A stretch of DNA of 64,000 nucleotides from Sphingobacterium sp. UBA7855 (GTDB lineage Bacteria > Bacteroidota > Bacteroidia > Sphingobacteriales > Sphingobacteriaceae): the NCBI GenBank assembly GCA_002500745.1, contig DLST01000006.1, positions 88,095 to 152,094 on the forward strand, written 5' to 3'. Positions 42,789 to 51,637 of the stretch are shown here, in pieces (the stretch's first letter is position 1; each line of letters starts with the position of its first letter). The notes below the pieces were generated by a model that saw only the letters and a program-made list of their open reading frames with translations, was not told the origin of the DNA and did not search any database. Made by a program: the position numbers and the translations under genes.

Positions 42789-43715
42789 ATGAAAAAGTTA
42801 AGGATAATGATGATTGGTTTGACGCTTATTTTTGCAGGTGCATTACAGGCCCAGGTAAATGAAAGTGTGGAGGGAGCTGCTGTGCCGCCTCATCCTCCTA
42901 AAAAGGCTAGAGTGATTTCAGGCGTTGCTGTAAGTAATAGTAACAATTTTACATTCAATTCCGCCAGCTTAGGCCGTAGTAGCAGGCAAAGGAACTGGAA
43001 GGAAATTAAAGTGCCAAATTTAGGAAGTAAACTCCTGTTAAAGTTAGATAATGTTTATATCGAAGGGTATAAGGGGAAGGATGTGCTGATTACCGCTAAG
43101 GTTGAGGATAATGAAGAAAATGATCGTGCCAAAGGCCTACGTGTCGTTAATGGTTCTGGATTATCGGATAATTCGGGACTCGGAATGAATATCAAAACAG
43201 AAGGTGGAGTGACCGAAATAAGCATGGTTGGGATGCCCCTAGAAGATTCTATCCGAATCAAGATACCCATGGATCTACCGTTGACGATAAAAGGGGGGCG
43301 TGGTGCGATGTTCAATGCTGGAGTGATCGAATTGAAAGATATGCGGGCTGAAGTGGAAGTTTCCAATACGATGGGAAATGTGAATTTATTGAACGTAACG
43401 GGGCCAATCAATGTGAAGGTTGCCCAGGGAGATGTAACAGCCAAATTTGTTCAACCCGTCAAAGGGCCTATTTCTCTTGTCGCTGCAATGGGCGCTGTAG
43501 ATGTTGCTTTTCCCAAGAATTTTGGTGCAAATGTGGATGTAAAATCAGCAATGGGAAATATCTATGCCGCAGATGAATTCCAATTTGAAAAAAGCACTGA
43601 AGAGCCCCAGTCCACCCCTATGGGCAATGCCGTGAAAGGCAAAATGAATGGCGGTGGACAGGACGTGATTTTGAAAACATCCCTAGGGGATATTTATATC
43701 AGGACGCAGAAGTAA
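42789..43715 (+). CDS. Secreted DUF4097-family beta-repeat protein
   Basis: 308 residues from the ATG at 42789, which begins a clear signal peptide (MKKLRIMMIGLTLIFAGALQAQ); the frame opens earlier, at 42717. The body is a beta-helix-like repeat of DUF4097 type: KLDNVYIEGYKGKDVLITAKV, VEVSNTMGNVNLLNVTGPINV, ISLVAAMGAVDVAF, VDVKSAMGNIYAADEF and VILKTSLGDIYIRTQ. The recurring A-M/T-M/S-L-G-[DN]-[IV] turns mark each rung. It follows the sigma/anti-sigma pair by 96 bp and may belong to the same unit. Function unknown. Confidence 0.8.
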   Translation: MKKLRIMMIGLTLIFAGALQAQVNESVEGAAVPPHPPKKARVISGVAVSNSNNFTFNSASLGRSSRQRNWKEIKVPNLGSKLLLKLDNVYIEGYKGKDVLITAKVEDNEENDRAKGLRVVNGSGLSDNSGLGMNIKTEGGVTEISMVGMPLEDSIRIKIPMDLPLTIKGGRGAMFNAGVIELKDMRAEVEVSNTMGNVNLLNVTGPINVKVAQGDVTAKFVQPVKGPISLVAAMGAVDVAFPKNFGANVDVKSAMGNIYAADEFQFEKSTEEPQSTPMGNAVKGKMNGGGQDVILKTSLGDIYIRTQK

Positions 43716-43720
43716 ATAAA

Positions 43721-43753
43721 AGTAGCCTGTTATCTTTAGCAGGCTATTTTTTT
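43721..43753. terminator. Bidirectional terminator between convergent genes
   Basis: An 8-bp stem (43722-43729 with 43740-43747, one G-T pair) with a 10-nt loop, A-rich on the left and T7 on the right. The stop codon of the minus-strand methyltransferase lies inside the right arm. Confidence 0.8.
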
Positions 43754-44454
43754 AGTTCCATACGTACAAGGTACTGATCATTTTCATCTTCATATAGAAT
43801 TTGAACCACCCAGCCCATTTCGTGCGAAATTTTAATCAATAAATCCTGATCTAAATACAGCCATTTGAAGAGATCGCCTCGGGTGCCTTTGTATTCATAC
43901 TGGTATTGAATTTCCCCAAAATAGTGGGTCGGCTTTTTGATGTTGTAATCTTTATACAAATAACTGATATCGGATGAATCAAAAATTAGCTGCCCATTTT
44001 CCGTCAACAGTTCTTGACTATGGGTGAGTAGTTTTCGAAAGCCCTCCACATCTCCAGCAATACCGATTCCGTTCATCAACAGCAAAAGCGTATCGTACTT
44101 CTGCCCTTTAAATTTATAAAAGTCTTCACAGATAATATGTTGTACCCCGCGTTGCTGCATGATATGGCAAGCGGTTTGGGATTGTTCCAATGCATCCACT
44201 TGAAATCCCTTTTCTTGTAAATATAGACTATGGCTGCCTACTCCGGCGCCCACATCCAATACATGTCCATCACATAACGATAGACCAATGAATTCTAGCT
44301 CTGGAAAATCATCAGGTTCCCGAAAGAAAATCTCTACCGGCATTTCGTCTTTATCGCCATAGCTCGTATGGAGTATGAGGGGGAATTTTTCTTCTTGATG
44401 TACAAAGTAATCATCAAGCGCTTCACCGTATACGTCTCTATGCATGGTCATCAT
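43744..44454 (-). CDS. Class I SAM-dependent methyltransferase
   Basis: 236 residues from the ATG at 44454; the frame opens 3 bases earlier at a TTG. The SAM-binding motif I is VLDVGAGVGSHSLYLQEKGF (about 69-88), followed by the acidic residue in VDALEQSQ and the motif around YDTLLLLMNGIGIAG. The ATG shares one base with the pncB stop (TGATG), so translation is probably coupled to nicotinate phosphoribosyltransferase. Substrate unknown. Confidence 0.85.
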   Translation of the reverse strand: MMTMHRDVYGEALDDYFVHQEEKFPLILHTSYGDKDEMPVEIFFREPDDFPELEFIGLSLCDGHVLDVGAGVGSHSLYLQEKGFQVDALEQSQTACHIMQQRGVQHIICEDFYKFKGQKYDTLLLLMNGIGIAGDVEGFRKLLTHSQELLTENGQLIFDSSDISYLYKDYNIKKPTHYFGEIQYQYEYKGTRGDLFKWLYLDQDLLIKISHEMGWVVQILYEDENDQYLVRMELKK

Positions 44455-45626
44455 CAATCATTAATACTTTCTTTGCAATATAAAATATAAATGGAGTCTT
44501 CATCTCCTGTATGTTTCATCGGTTCGTCAGATAATTTGATGACGGGGCTCCATTGTTCATCCTCTGGCAAAGCGTCTGTCATCTTGATGACAATATTCAT
44601 TGGTTTAAGTCCTACATCATTCGTGAAATTGGTGCCAACACCAAAGGAATGTAAGATTTTACCCTCACAGTAGCTCGCAATTCTTTCGACTTTTTCATAA
44701 TCTAAGCCATCGGAAAATATAATGGTCTTTGAAAGCGGGTTGATACCATTTTTATTATAGTGTGCAATAACTTTATCTGTAAATTCAAGAGGATCTCCAC
44801 TATCATGTCGGACTCCATCAAATAATTTGGTTAACTTTTTATCGAATTGCTGAAAGAAGACTTCGGTTGTATAGGTGTCCGACAGCGCTATTCCGAGGTC
44901 GCCCCGATAGACATCAGACCAATGTTCAAGCCCCAGGAGGTTGGCCATTTTGTACCCATATTTAGCGGCATGAAACATAAACCATTCGTGGGCATGGGTA
45001 CCGATGGGCTTCGTTTCATATTTCATTGCGAAATAGACATTGCTGGTGCCAATAAATGTTTTTTCGCCATATTGCTTAAGTGTACGCACCACCAAATCAT
45101 GTACTTCATGCGAATGGCGTCTTCGTGTGCCAAAATCAGCAATGGTGATATGGAGCTTTTTATATTTTTCGATTTTATCTTTCGCTGTTGCGATTACGTC
45201 TGCGTCCGAGAAACGTTGTAAGCCCTGGGATTCATAAAAAAGTTCACAGATAAGAGACATCAAGGGAACTTCCCAGAGAATGGTGCGATACCAGTACCCT
45301 TCAATAATGACCTCTAGATCGGGGCCATCCTGAAATATTTTGACTTCTTCGGGATCGTAGCGGTAACCTTGAAGAAAGTCAAAATAGGTTGGGTCAATAT
45401 AAGGACAAGTTCTGGCAAAAAAAGTCTTTTCGGCTTTTGTTAGCTTCAAATTAGCCATTTCATTAACAGCTTGCTTTAAGAGGACGTCAAAACCATCGGG
45501 AAACTTGTGATGTCCCCGATTGATAAAATGATAACGAGCCTTGGCCTTTGGAAACAATTTCACTACAGCATGCTGCATTGTGAATTTATAGAAGTCATTA
45601 TCTAATATAGAGGTAAATGAAGCCAT
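44454..45626 (-). CDS. pncB: Nicotinate phosphoribosyltransferase
   Basis: 390 residues, full length for the bacterial family. Characteristic blocks: NDFYKFTMQHAVVKLFP at the N-terminus, FGTRRRHSHEVHDLVVRTL (about 170), FIGTSNVYFAMKYETKPIGTHAHEW with the family histidines, DVYRGDLGIALSDTY, GVRHDSGDPLEF and IIFSDGLDYEKVERI. It makes nicotinate mononucleotide from nicotinate and PRPP in the NAD salvage pathway. Cytoplasmic. Confidence 0.95.
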   Translation of the reverse strand: MASFTSILDNDFYKFTMQHAVVKLFPKAKARYHFINRGHHKFPDGFDVLLKQAVNEMANLKLTKAEKTFFARTCPYIDPTYFDFLQGYRYDPEEVKIFQDGPDLEVIIEGYWYRTILWEVPLMSLICELFYESQGLQRFSDADVIATAKDKIEKYKKLHITIADFGTRRRHSHEVHDLVVRTLKQYGEKTFIGTSNVYFAMKYETKPIGTHAHEWFMFHAAKYGYKMANLLGLEHWSDVYRGDLGIALSDTYTTEVFFQQFDKKLTKLFDGVRHDSGDPLEFTDKVIAHYNKNGINPLSKTIIFSDGLDYEKVERIASYCEGKILHSFGVGTNFTNDVGLKPMNIVIKMTDALPEDEQWSPVIKLSDEPMKHTGDEDSIYILYCKESIND

Positions 45627-45720
45627 CCTTATCGATCTGTTTTTTGTTTGAAGCGGTAAATTTACTAATTAACGTGAAATTGTGCGGATTGTTCATAATA
45701 ATTATAAAAGACAGGTAAGT

Positions 45721-45757
45721 AAAAGGCGGGTGAAATTTGTAATTTCATCCGCCTTTT
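45721..45757 (-). terminator. Terminator of the DUF6600-like gene
   Basis: A 17-bp stem (45721-45737 with 45741-45757, one G-T pair) with a 3-nt loop, ending in TTTT on the minus strand, 27 bp after the gene's stop. Confidence 0.8.
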
Positions 45758-45784
45758 ATGAATTAGCATGTTATTCGGTCATCA

Positions 45785-47263
45785 CTATCTTGTTCTTGAT
45801 CTTTCAGAACCCTGTGAAGAACGTCCTGAGCTACGCTCAACTGAGCTTCCAGAATTTCTTGATCGCGATACGGACGATGAATTATCTATATTGGATCTGC
45901 TTCTGGTGTTTTCATAACTTCGATTTTGAGACGGTTGAGCTGCTGGTTGAGACACTGGTTGGCTCGAACGCGTCCGGCTATCGGAATTTCGACTTTGCAC
46001 CGGCTGAGAAACTGGCTGGCTCGAACGTGTGCGGCTGCCATCATAATTTCCGTTCCGTTGTGGCGCTGTTGCAGGTTGAACTACGCGTTGCGGTACGGTC
46101 TCATTGGAATTGTTTTGCCTCCCTCTACTGGTAGATGTAGGGTTATTGTTGTTTGGAGCATCCGATTGCCGACCTGATCGCGTTCTAAAATCATAGTTAG
46201 GCGAATTAGGTTGTGTACCATTCGTATTTCTAATTGGAGTACCGTTGTCTCCGCCTCTACTGTTATTAATTGAACTGCTGCGGCTCGAGCCTGTACTGTT
46301 GGCATCGTTACGGGATCTTACAGAAGCATTACCACTTTTATCGATATATAACTCACGACTTCCCGATCTTGAATCGATGTTATCTCGATTGCTAATTACG
46401 CGGTTGGTACGATCTGATATTTCGCTATTGTTATTCCGTGTTCGGGTAGAGGCATCCACTACATTCGTTGGACGAGCAGATGAACGTGTATTACGATCTA
46501 CAGCCGGGCGGTACATACTGATTTCATTACTGCGATTGCTGCTACTACGAACAGATCCGGGTCTATCCGCATTTGCTATCCGATTGACTGTGACGCTTCG
46601 TCCTGTTGAGCGCTCGATGTCTGCTCTTCGCGGACCGCCAACATAATAGTTGTTATTAATGATCGTTGTATTGTTGATAACTGTGGTTCTGTTGTAAATA
46701 TTATTATAATTTCTGCGATTCACATAATACCTATCCATGTCCCTGCTCATGAAGTGGTTAACTCCCACAAATGTCCAGAAGTTTATTGGGATATTAACCG
46801 ATACATTCATGCTCATGCCTGGCCCCATGGGTGCCCAACCGTAATAGTCGTTACTTTGACGCCAATTTACCCATGCCGGCCCCCATTCATAGTCAGGAAC
46901 CCAGCCCCAACCATAACGATCGTTGTAGTTCCAACGGCCATAGTGAAATGGAGCCCAACCCCAATCGTAGTTGGATACCCAGGTATTTCCATAGTCTGTC
47001 ATTGTCCAATAACCATTGGTAGCATAAGGCTGGAAGTTTGGGCCGACATCCGGAATCCAGACATAACCGTAATTCGGATCATTGACCCATTGTCCGTAAG
47101 GGGATAGTTGATCATAGAACATTTGGAAAGATACTCCTGCATTGTTGTAATGATCATAATTAGTATATCCGCCACGCTGGGCCATTGAGGTCGCACAGCT
47201 TGAGAAAGAAGCAATACCAATGAACCCCAGTACCCAATATTTTATGTTGCCTAAATTTTTCAT
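45785..47263 (-). CDS. DUF6600-like lipoprotein with Trp/Tyr/Gly-rich head and Arg/Ser/Asn-rich tail
   Basis: 492 residues. Lipobox FSSC gives a lipidated Cys at about 23. Residues about 40-190 are rich in Trp, Tyr and Gly with repeated motifs (YGQWVNDPNYGYVWIP, WVSNYDWGWAPFHYGRW, GWGWVPDYEWGPAWVNW), matching the DUF6600/YXWGXW-type proteins of Bacteroidota. The remaining 300 residues are low-complexity, basic and rich in Arg, Ser, Asn and Gln, with short repeats of the form RTRSSQPVSQP. Likely disordered and surface-exposed. Function unknown; DNA or polyanion binding by the tail is possible. Confidence 0.75.
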   Translation of the reverse strand: MKNLGNIKYWVLGFIGIASFSSCATSMAQRGGYTNYDHYNNAGVSFQMFYDQLSPYGQWVNDPNYGYVWIPDVGPNFQPYATNGYWTMTDYGNTWVSNYDWGWAPFHYGRWNYNDRYGWGWVPDYEWGPAWVNWRQSNDYYGWAPMGPGMSMNVSVNIPINFWTFVGVNHFMSRDMDRYYVNRRNYNNIYNRTTVINNTTIINNNYYVGGPRRADIERSTGRSVTVNRIANADRPGSVRSSSNRSNEISMYRPAVDRNTRSSARPTNVVDASTRTRNNNSEISDRTNRVISNRDNIDSRSGSRELYIDKSGNASVRSRNDANSTGSSRSSSINNSRGGDNGTPIRNTNGTQPNSPNYDFRTRSGRQSDAPNNNNPTSTSRGRQNNSNETVPQRVVQPATAPQRNGNYDGSRTRSSQPVSQPVQSRNSDSRTRSSQPVSQPAAQPSQNRSYENTRSRSNIDNSSSVSRSRNSGSSVERSSGRSSQGSERSRTR

Positions 47264-47518
47264 TTCTGTAATAATTTAAAGTGTGACAAAACTCTATGCC
47301 GTAGTCTTTGTTATTATGACAGCATAACGAATAAAATGGTTTAATCGGTACATTGGAAATCTGATTATTTTTACGTGAAAGTCAAATTGATGATCTTTTT
47401 ACATAAACGACAATTTTAGATTCATATTTTTATTTACCTTTACCGCTCGAATTGCTACGTGTTTGTTCAGCATAAAACGTGTTTCAAAACACATTAATTT
47501 GAAATAGACATCATTTAA

Positions 47519-48277
47519 ATGGCTAAAAAACTTCAGACTTTTTTTCTAGAATTCGCAAACATTCATCGTTTTTTGCTACGGTTTTGGCGTGAATTAGTAA
47601 CTCCCCCGTATGAATTCAAAGAAATCGTCCGTCAGTGCTATGAAATAGGCTACAAATCTTTGCCTTTGATCAGTTTAACGGGATTTATTGTGGGATTTGT
47701 TTTTACAAAACAATCACGTCCTTCTTTAGAGGAATTTGGCGCAACTTCGATGTTGCCTTCTCTGATATCAATCGCTATTGTTCGTGCATTGGCACCATTA
47801 GTCACTGCTTTAATCGCTTCTGGAAAAGTAGGATCCCAAATTGGCGCGGAATTAAGTTCGATGAATGTTACAGAGCAAATCGATGCAATGGAAGTTTCAG
47901 GAACCAATCCCTATAAATATCTTATTGTAAGTAGAATTTTGGCTACAACGATTGGAATTCCTGTACTCTGTTTTTATGTAGCAGGTATAGGTCTTTTGGG
48001 GGGCTATCTCAGTATGATGAGTAAAGATGACCTGAGTTTTTTGAGCTTTTTTACACAAGTATTTGAGACGATAGCATTTAAAGATTTGGGTGCTATGGTT
48101 TTGCGTGCAGTTATATTTGGTTTTACCATCGGAGCTGTAAGTTGTTATTGTGGTTATTTTTCTTCTAAGGGTACGGAAGGCGTTGGTAAAGCTGCGAATG
48201 CGGCCGTTGTGGCTTCTATGTTCCTTGTGTTTATAGAGGAGATCATTATTGTTCAAATTTTATCGTTCTTCGGGTAG
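47519..48277 (+). CDS. mlaE: MlaE-family lipid ABC transporter permease
   Basis: 252 residues. Matches the MlaE permease family: PLISLTGFIVGFVFTKQSRPSLEEFG, LAPLVTALIASGKVGSQIGAELSSMNVTEQIDAMEVSGTNPYKYLIV (about 92-140, the family signature), and five or six membrane helices. First gene of an mlaE-mlaF-mlaD unit, 6 bp before the ATPase gene. Such systems move phospholipids between the inner and outer membranes. Confidence 0.93.
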   Translation: MAKKLQTFFLEFANIHRFLLRFWRELVTPPYEFKEIVRQCYEIGYKSLPLISLTGFIVGFVFTKQSRPSLEEFGATSMLPSLISIAIVRALAPLVTALIASGKVGSQIGAELSSMNVTEQIDAMEVSGTNPYKYLIVSRILATTIGIPVLCFYVAGIGLLGGYLSMMSKDDLSFLSFFTQVFETIAFKDLGAMVLRAVIFGFTIGAVSCYCGYFSSKGTEGVGKAANAAVVASMFLVFIEEIIIVQILSFFG

Positions 48278-48283
48278 TGCGCT

Positions 48284-49057
48284 ATGGAAAAGATTCAAAC
48301 AACTATTGACCATTCAAAGCCGGTCATTGAAATCAGGAATATCAGCAAGTCATTTGGTGATAATCATGTTTTACGGGGAGTCAATCTGGACTTATATAAA
48401 GAAGAAAATCTTGTTGTGCTGGGGCGTTCTGGGACTGGTAAATCTGTATTGATCAAATTAATAGCAGGTCTATTAAAACCAGACGAAGGTACGATCAATG
48501 TCCTTGGTAATTCGGTGACAGAACTAAATGATCGCGAATTGCGTGAACTGCGTTTAAGAATAGGGTTTTCTTTTCAGAATAGTGCACTTTATGATAGTAT
48601 GACCGTACGTGAAAATCTGGAGTTTCCTTTGGTTCGTAACAAGCGCAATTTGACGCGCTCAGAAATCGATCATGCTGTAGAGGAGGTACTGGATGGAGTA
48701 GGGTTATCCCAAGCTATTAATCAGATGCCTTCAGAGCTTTCTGGTGGACAGCGTAAGCGTATAGGTATTGCACGCACATTGATTCTTAGACCAGATATCA
48801 TGATGTACGATGAGCCTACAGCAGGACTAGATCCAATCACCTGTTTGGACATTAATGGATTGATTAATGAAGTTCAGGAAAGATATAAAACGGCATCGAT
48901 TATTATCACGCACGATTTAGCTTGTGCAAAAGAAGTGGGCAATCGTATTGTGATGTTGTTAGATGGTAAATTTGAAAGACAGGGATCTTTTGAAGAAATT
49001 TTTGATACAGATGACGTACGTGTAAAAGCGTTTTATAATTATAATTTTATTCTATAA
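48284..49057 (+). CDS. mlaF: MlaF-family ABC transporter ATPase
   Basis: 257 residues. Walker A GRSGTGKSVLIK (about 47-58), signature SELSGGQRKRIGIARTL (about 147-163), Walker B IMMYDEPTAGLDPIT, and the switch histidine in IIITHDLACAKEVG. The Arg-Lys-Arg after the signature is usual for MlaF. It drives the MlaE permease encoded just upstream. Confidence 0.94.
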   Translation: MEKIQTTIDHSKPVIEIRNISKSFGDNHVLRGVNLDLYKEENLVVLGRSGTGKSVLIKLIAGLLKPDEGTINVLGNSVTELNDRELRELRLRIGFSFQNSALYDSMTVRENLEFPLVRNKRNLTRSEIDHAVEEVLDGVGLSQAINQMPSELSGGQRKRIGIARTLILRPDIMMYDEPTAGLDPITCLDINGLINEVQERYKTASIIITHDLACAKEVGNRIVMLLDGKFERQGSFEEIFDTDDVRVKAFYNYNFIL

Positions 49058-49062
49058 TATAC

Positions 49063-50067
49063 ATGAGTAAGGCAGAAAATAAGAGAGCAATCATTGTCGG
49101 CGTTTTTGTTTTTTTAGGCGTATTAATTCTATTGGCAGGAATTTTTATTTTGGGCAGCCAACAAAAGAAATTTACCAAAAATATTGAGATTACGACATCA
49201 TTTCCTGACGTCGCTGGATTGAAAGTGGGAAGTAATGTGTGGTTTTCCGGAGTTAAGGTAGGGATCATTAAGAATATTCACTTTAAAAGTGTACAGGATG
49301 TTGAGGTCGTATTGACGATAGAGGAGAAATCTGCAGAATATATCCGCAAGGACGCCGTGACAAAATTAGGCTCGGATGGATTAATCGGTAATAAGATTGT
49401 GGTGATCTCTGGTGGCTCCCAGAATGCTCCAACAGTAGAGAGCGGTGACTTTTTGCGTTCTGCAAAGACTGCCGATATGGAAGCAATGATGGAAACTTTA
49501 CAGGTTAATAATGAAAACTTAGCAAAAATTACCACTGATTTCGTCGAAATATCAAGGGGATTGGCTGATGGTAAGGGAATGGTGGGTGCGATGTTGACCG
49601 ATACCTCCATGGTAAATACTTTACGCGCGACATTATTGTCCATCAGTGCTGCAATGAATAATGCAAATAAGGCTTCTGCAAATCTGGTTACCCTGACAAA
49701 TTCGCTAAATAGCAATAAGGGACTGATTCATGATTTGACGACTGATACCGCTATTTTCTCTAGTTTACGCCAATCTGCTGCACAATTACAAGGGGTTTCT
49801 CAGACAGCAAATGCATTGATCAATAATTTGAACAACGCTTCGGGCCGATTAAATGATAAAGATAATGCAGTGGGCGTTCTGTTGAATGATCCTGAATCGG
49901 CAAATCAAATCAAATCAGCGATTAATAACTTAAATTCGAGTACATCCAAGCTGGATGAAAATATGGAGGCGCTGCAGCATAATTTTTTACTGCGCGGTTT
50001 CTTCAAAAAGAAAGCGAAAGAAGATGCGAAAAAGGCTGAACTGCTTAAAGCAGATACAGCAAAGTAA
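49063..50067 (+). CDS. mlaD: MlaD/MCE-domain periplasmic lipid-binding protein
   Basis: 334 residues: cytoplasmic start, one membrane helix (about 9-30, IIVGVFVFLGVLILLAGIFIL), MCE domain (about 36-115, TSFPDVAGLKVGSNVWFSGVKVGIIKNI, TKLGSDGLIGNKIVVISGG), then a long helical region (about 140-310, coiled-coil-like, rich in Asn and Ala). The helices are expected to line a hydrophobic tunnel. It lies 5 bp after mlaF and ends the operon before a strong terminator. Confidence 0.93.
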   Translation: MSKAENKRAIIVGVFVFLGVLILLAGIFILGSQQKKFTKNIEITTSFPDVAGLKVGSNVWFSGVKVGIIKNIHFKSVQDVEVVLTIEEKSAEYIRKDAVTKLGSDGLIGNKIVVISGGSQNAPTVESGDFLRSAKTADMEAMMETLQVNNENLAKITTDFVEISRGLADGKGMVGAMLTDTSMVNTLRATLLSISAAMNNANKASANLVTLTNSLNSNKGLIHDLTTDTAIFSSLRQSAAQLQGVSQTANALINNLNNASGRLNDKDNAVGVLLNDPESANQIKSAINNLNSSTSKLDENMEALQHNFLLRGFFKKKAKEDAKKAELLKADTAK

Positions 50068-50086
50068 GTTGAATGATAGAACTATG

Positions 50087-50120
50087 AAAAGGCTGTACGA
50101 TTGCGTAGAGCCTTTTTTTT
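50087..50120 (+). terminator. Terminator of the mla operon
   Basis: Stem AAGGCT/AGCCTT extended by TACG/CGTA across a single G-G mismatch, a 4-nt loop, and a run of eight T. Confidence 0.85.
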
Positions 50121-50155
50121 AATCATATTGGGGGAGCCCGTTTAGAATTGAAAAA

Positions 50156-50857
50156 ATGAATCACACTGAAATTATAGACAAAGATGTTATTTACGAAGAC
50201 AATCATCTCATAGCGATAAATAAGAAGGCGGGTGATATTGTACAGATTGATGAAACGGGAGATATGTCGATGGAAGATATGGTGAAAGCTTATTTAAAGA
50301 AGAAATATGATAAACCAAATGAAGCTTTTGTTGGTGTTATTCATCGTTTAGATAGGCCGGTAAGTGGTATGATACTTTTCGCCAAAACGAGCAAGGCTCT
50401 TGAGCGGATGAACAAGTCTTTTCAGGATAGAGATGTGAAGAAAACTTATTTGGCAATAGTCAGACAGCGACCACGTAAAACCGAAGGGAAGCTTATTAAT
50501 TGGCTGATCAGAAATAGACAAACCCGGGTGACCAAGGCTTTTCCACGCGAGGTCAAGGGAGGAAGTTATGCCGAGTTAGACTATGCAGTGGTAGGCGAGT
50601 TGAATGGATTTTATTTGTTGCGCGTAGAGCCACTGACCGGTCGCACCCATCAGATTCGTGCCCAACTTGCTGCTATGGGCTGTCCTATTGTTGGTGATAA
50701 CAAGTATGGATATCCAAGAGGTAGTTCTTTGGGGAGCATTTGTTTACATTCACGTTCATTAGCGTTCAAGCATCCGATCAAGAAAGATAAGATGGAATTG
50801 GTTGCTTTATTGCCGAAAGATGGCTTTTGGGATAAATTTGAATCTTTGGCAGGGTAG
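50156..50857 (+). CDS. RluA-family RNA pseudouridine synthase
   Basis: 233 residues. Catalytic motif HRLDRPVSG with Asp66; further family blocks [38 protein letters not shown] (about 163-192) and [13 protein letters not shown]. No S4 domain, so closest in layout to short RluA/RluC/TruC-type enzymes that modify rRNA or tRNA uridines; the target cannot be told. Confidence 0.9.
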   Translation: MNHTEIIDKDVIYEDNHLIAINKKAGDIVQIDETGDMSMEDMVKAYLKKKYDKPNEAFVGVIHRLDRPVSGMILFAKTSKALERMNKSFQDRDVKKTYLAIVRQRPRKTEGKLINWLIRNRQTRVTKAFPREVKGGSYAELDYAVVGELNGFYLLRVEPLTGRTHQIRAQLAAMGCPIVGDNKYGYPRGSSLGSICLHSRSLAFKHPIKKDKMELVALLPKDGFWDKFESLAG

Positions 50858-50872
50858 TGGTTAAAATTTCAG

Positions 50873-50880
50873 TATCTTTG
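50873..50880 (+). promoter_or_regulatory. -7 promoter box next to start codon
   Basis: TATCTTTG, a full match to TAnnTTTG, ending 4 bp before the ATG at 50885. A TTTG lies 24 bp upstream (50845-50848), slightly far for a -33 element. Transcription would begin at or next to the start codon. Confidence 0.5.
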
Positions 50881-50884
50881 TGCT

Positions 50885-51148
50885 ATGAAATGGTTTAGAT
50901 ATTTACTCCTGATAGTTACCTTAAGCTGCTCAGCTGCATCTGTTTCTTACGGGCAATGCGCGATGTGTACATTGAACGCTGAGAATTCCACGAAGGAAGG
51001 AAATATGCAAGGAAGGGGGCTAAATGATGGTATTTTATTTCTTTTGGTCATCCCTTATCTGGCGGCTGCAGGGCTAGGATATCTATGGTATAAAAAATAC
51101 CGCAAGAAGAATCCAGGTACAAAGAAGTTTTTAAACGAATTAAAATAG
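50885..51148 (+). CDS. Small exported membrane protein with CAMC motif
   Basis: 87 residues. Signal sequence to about 24, then C-A-M-C at the start of the mature protein, a short polar stretch (NAENSTKEGN), a membrane helix (about 50-69, ILFLLVIPYLAAAGLGYLWY) and a basic tail. Function not known. The Cys pair could bind metal or be redox-active. It lies 6 bp before the DUF983 gene and is probably co-transcribed with it. Confidence 0.75.
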   Translation: MKWFRYLLLIVTLSCSAASVSYGQCAMCTLNAENSTKEGNMQGRGLNDGILFLLVIPYLAAAGLGYLWYKKYRKKNPGTKKFLNELK

Positions 51149-51154
51149 ATTTTA

Positions 51155-51574
51155 ATGCCGACATCCAAATTCCATGCAATGATGCACTCCAAATGTCCGA
51201 AGTGTCATATTGGTGATGTATTTGTAGGAAAGGTATACAGCTTGCGCAAGCAGCATATGAATGATGTATGCCCCTATTGTGGCGTAAAGTACGAGGTTGA
51301 ACCCGGTTATTTTTATGCTGCAATGTATGTGAGCTATGCGATGTCAGTAGCCGAGATCGTCACTGTTTCTGTAGCTATAGCGATCTTAACAAGCAGCGAA
51401 TCTCCATGGTTCTATCTGATGGGCCTCGCGGTAACTATTTTGATCTTTGCCCCCTTTAATTTTAGGTATGCGCGTTTAATTTTACTTCATTTTTTAACGC
51501 CAAAAATTAGTTATGATCCACGCTATGAATTGGAGCAAGAGATACGTGAAAGGAATGCGAATAAACATGGTTAA
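51155..51574 (+). CDS. DUF983-family membrane protein
   Basis: 139 residues. Two zinc-ribbon-like Cys pairs (CPKCHIGD and CPYCGVKYEVEPGYFYAAMY) followed by two membrane helices (about 68-90 and 92-112) and a cytoplasmic tail. This layout defines DUF983. Function unknown. Confidence 0.85.
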   Translation: MPTSKFHAMMHSKCPKCHIGDVFVGKVYSLRKQHMNDVCPYCGVKYEVEPGYFYAAMYVSYAMSVAEIVTVSVAIAILTSSESPWFYLMGLAVTILIFAPFNFRYARLILLHFLTPKISYDPRYELEQEIRERNANKHG

Positions 51575-51600
51575 AGTGATAAATGATATTAACAAAAAAA

Positions 51601-51637
51601 AATAAAGGAGCTCTCAAGAGCTCCTTTATTTTTTTAA
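51601..51637. terminator. Bidirectional terminator
   Basis: A 13-bp perfect stem (51601-51613 with 51618-51630) and a TCAA loop, with an A-run to the left and a T-run to the right. Serves the convergent DUF983 and DUF4286 genes. Confidence 0.88.

Noticed and set aside
46081..46646. Plus-strand frames and repeated short words opposite the DUF6600-like gene tail, which might suggest a repeat array
   Set aside because: They reflect the low-complexity Arg/Ser/Asn codons of the lipoprotein; there is no regular repeat-spacer pattern, so it is not a CRISPR array.
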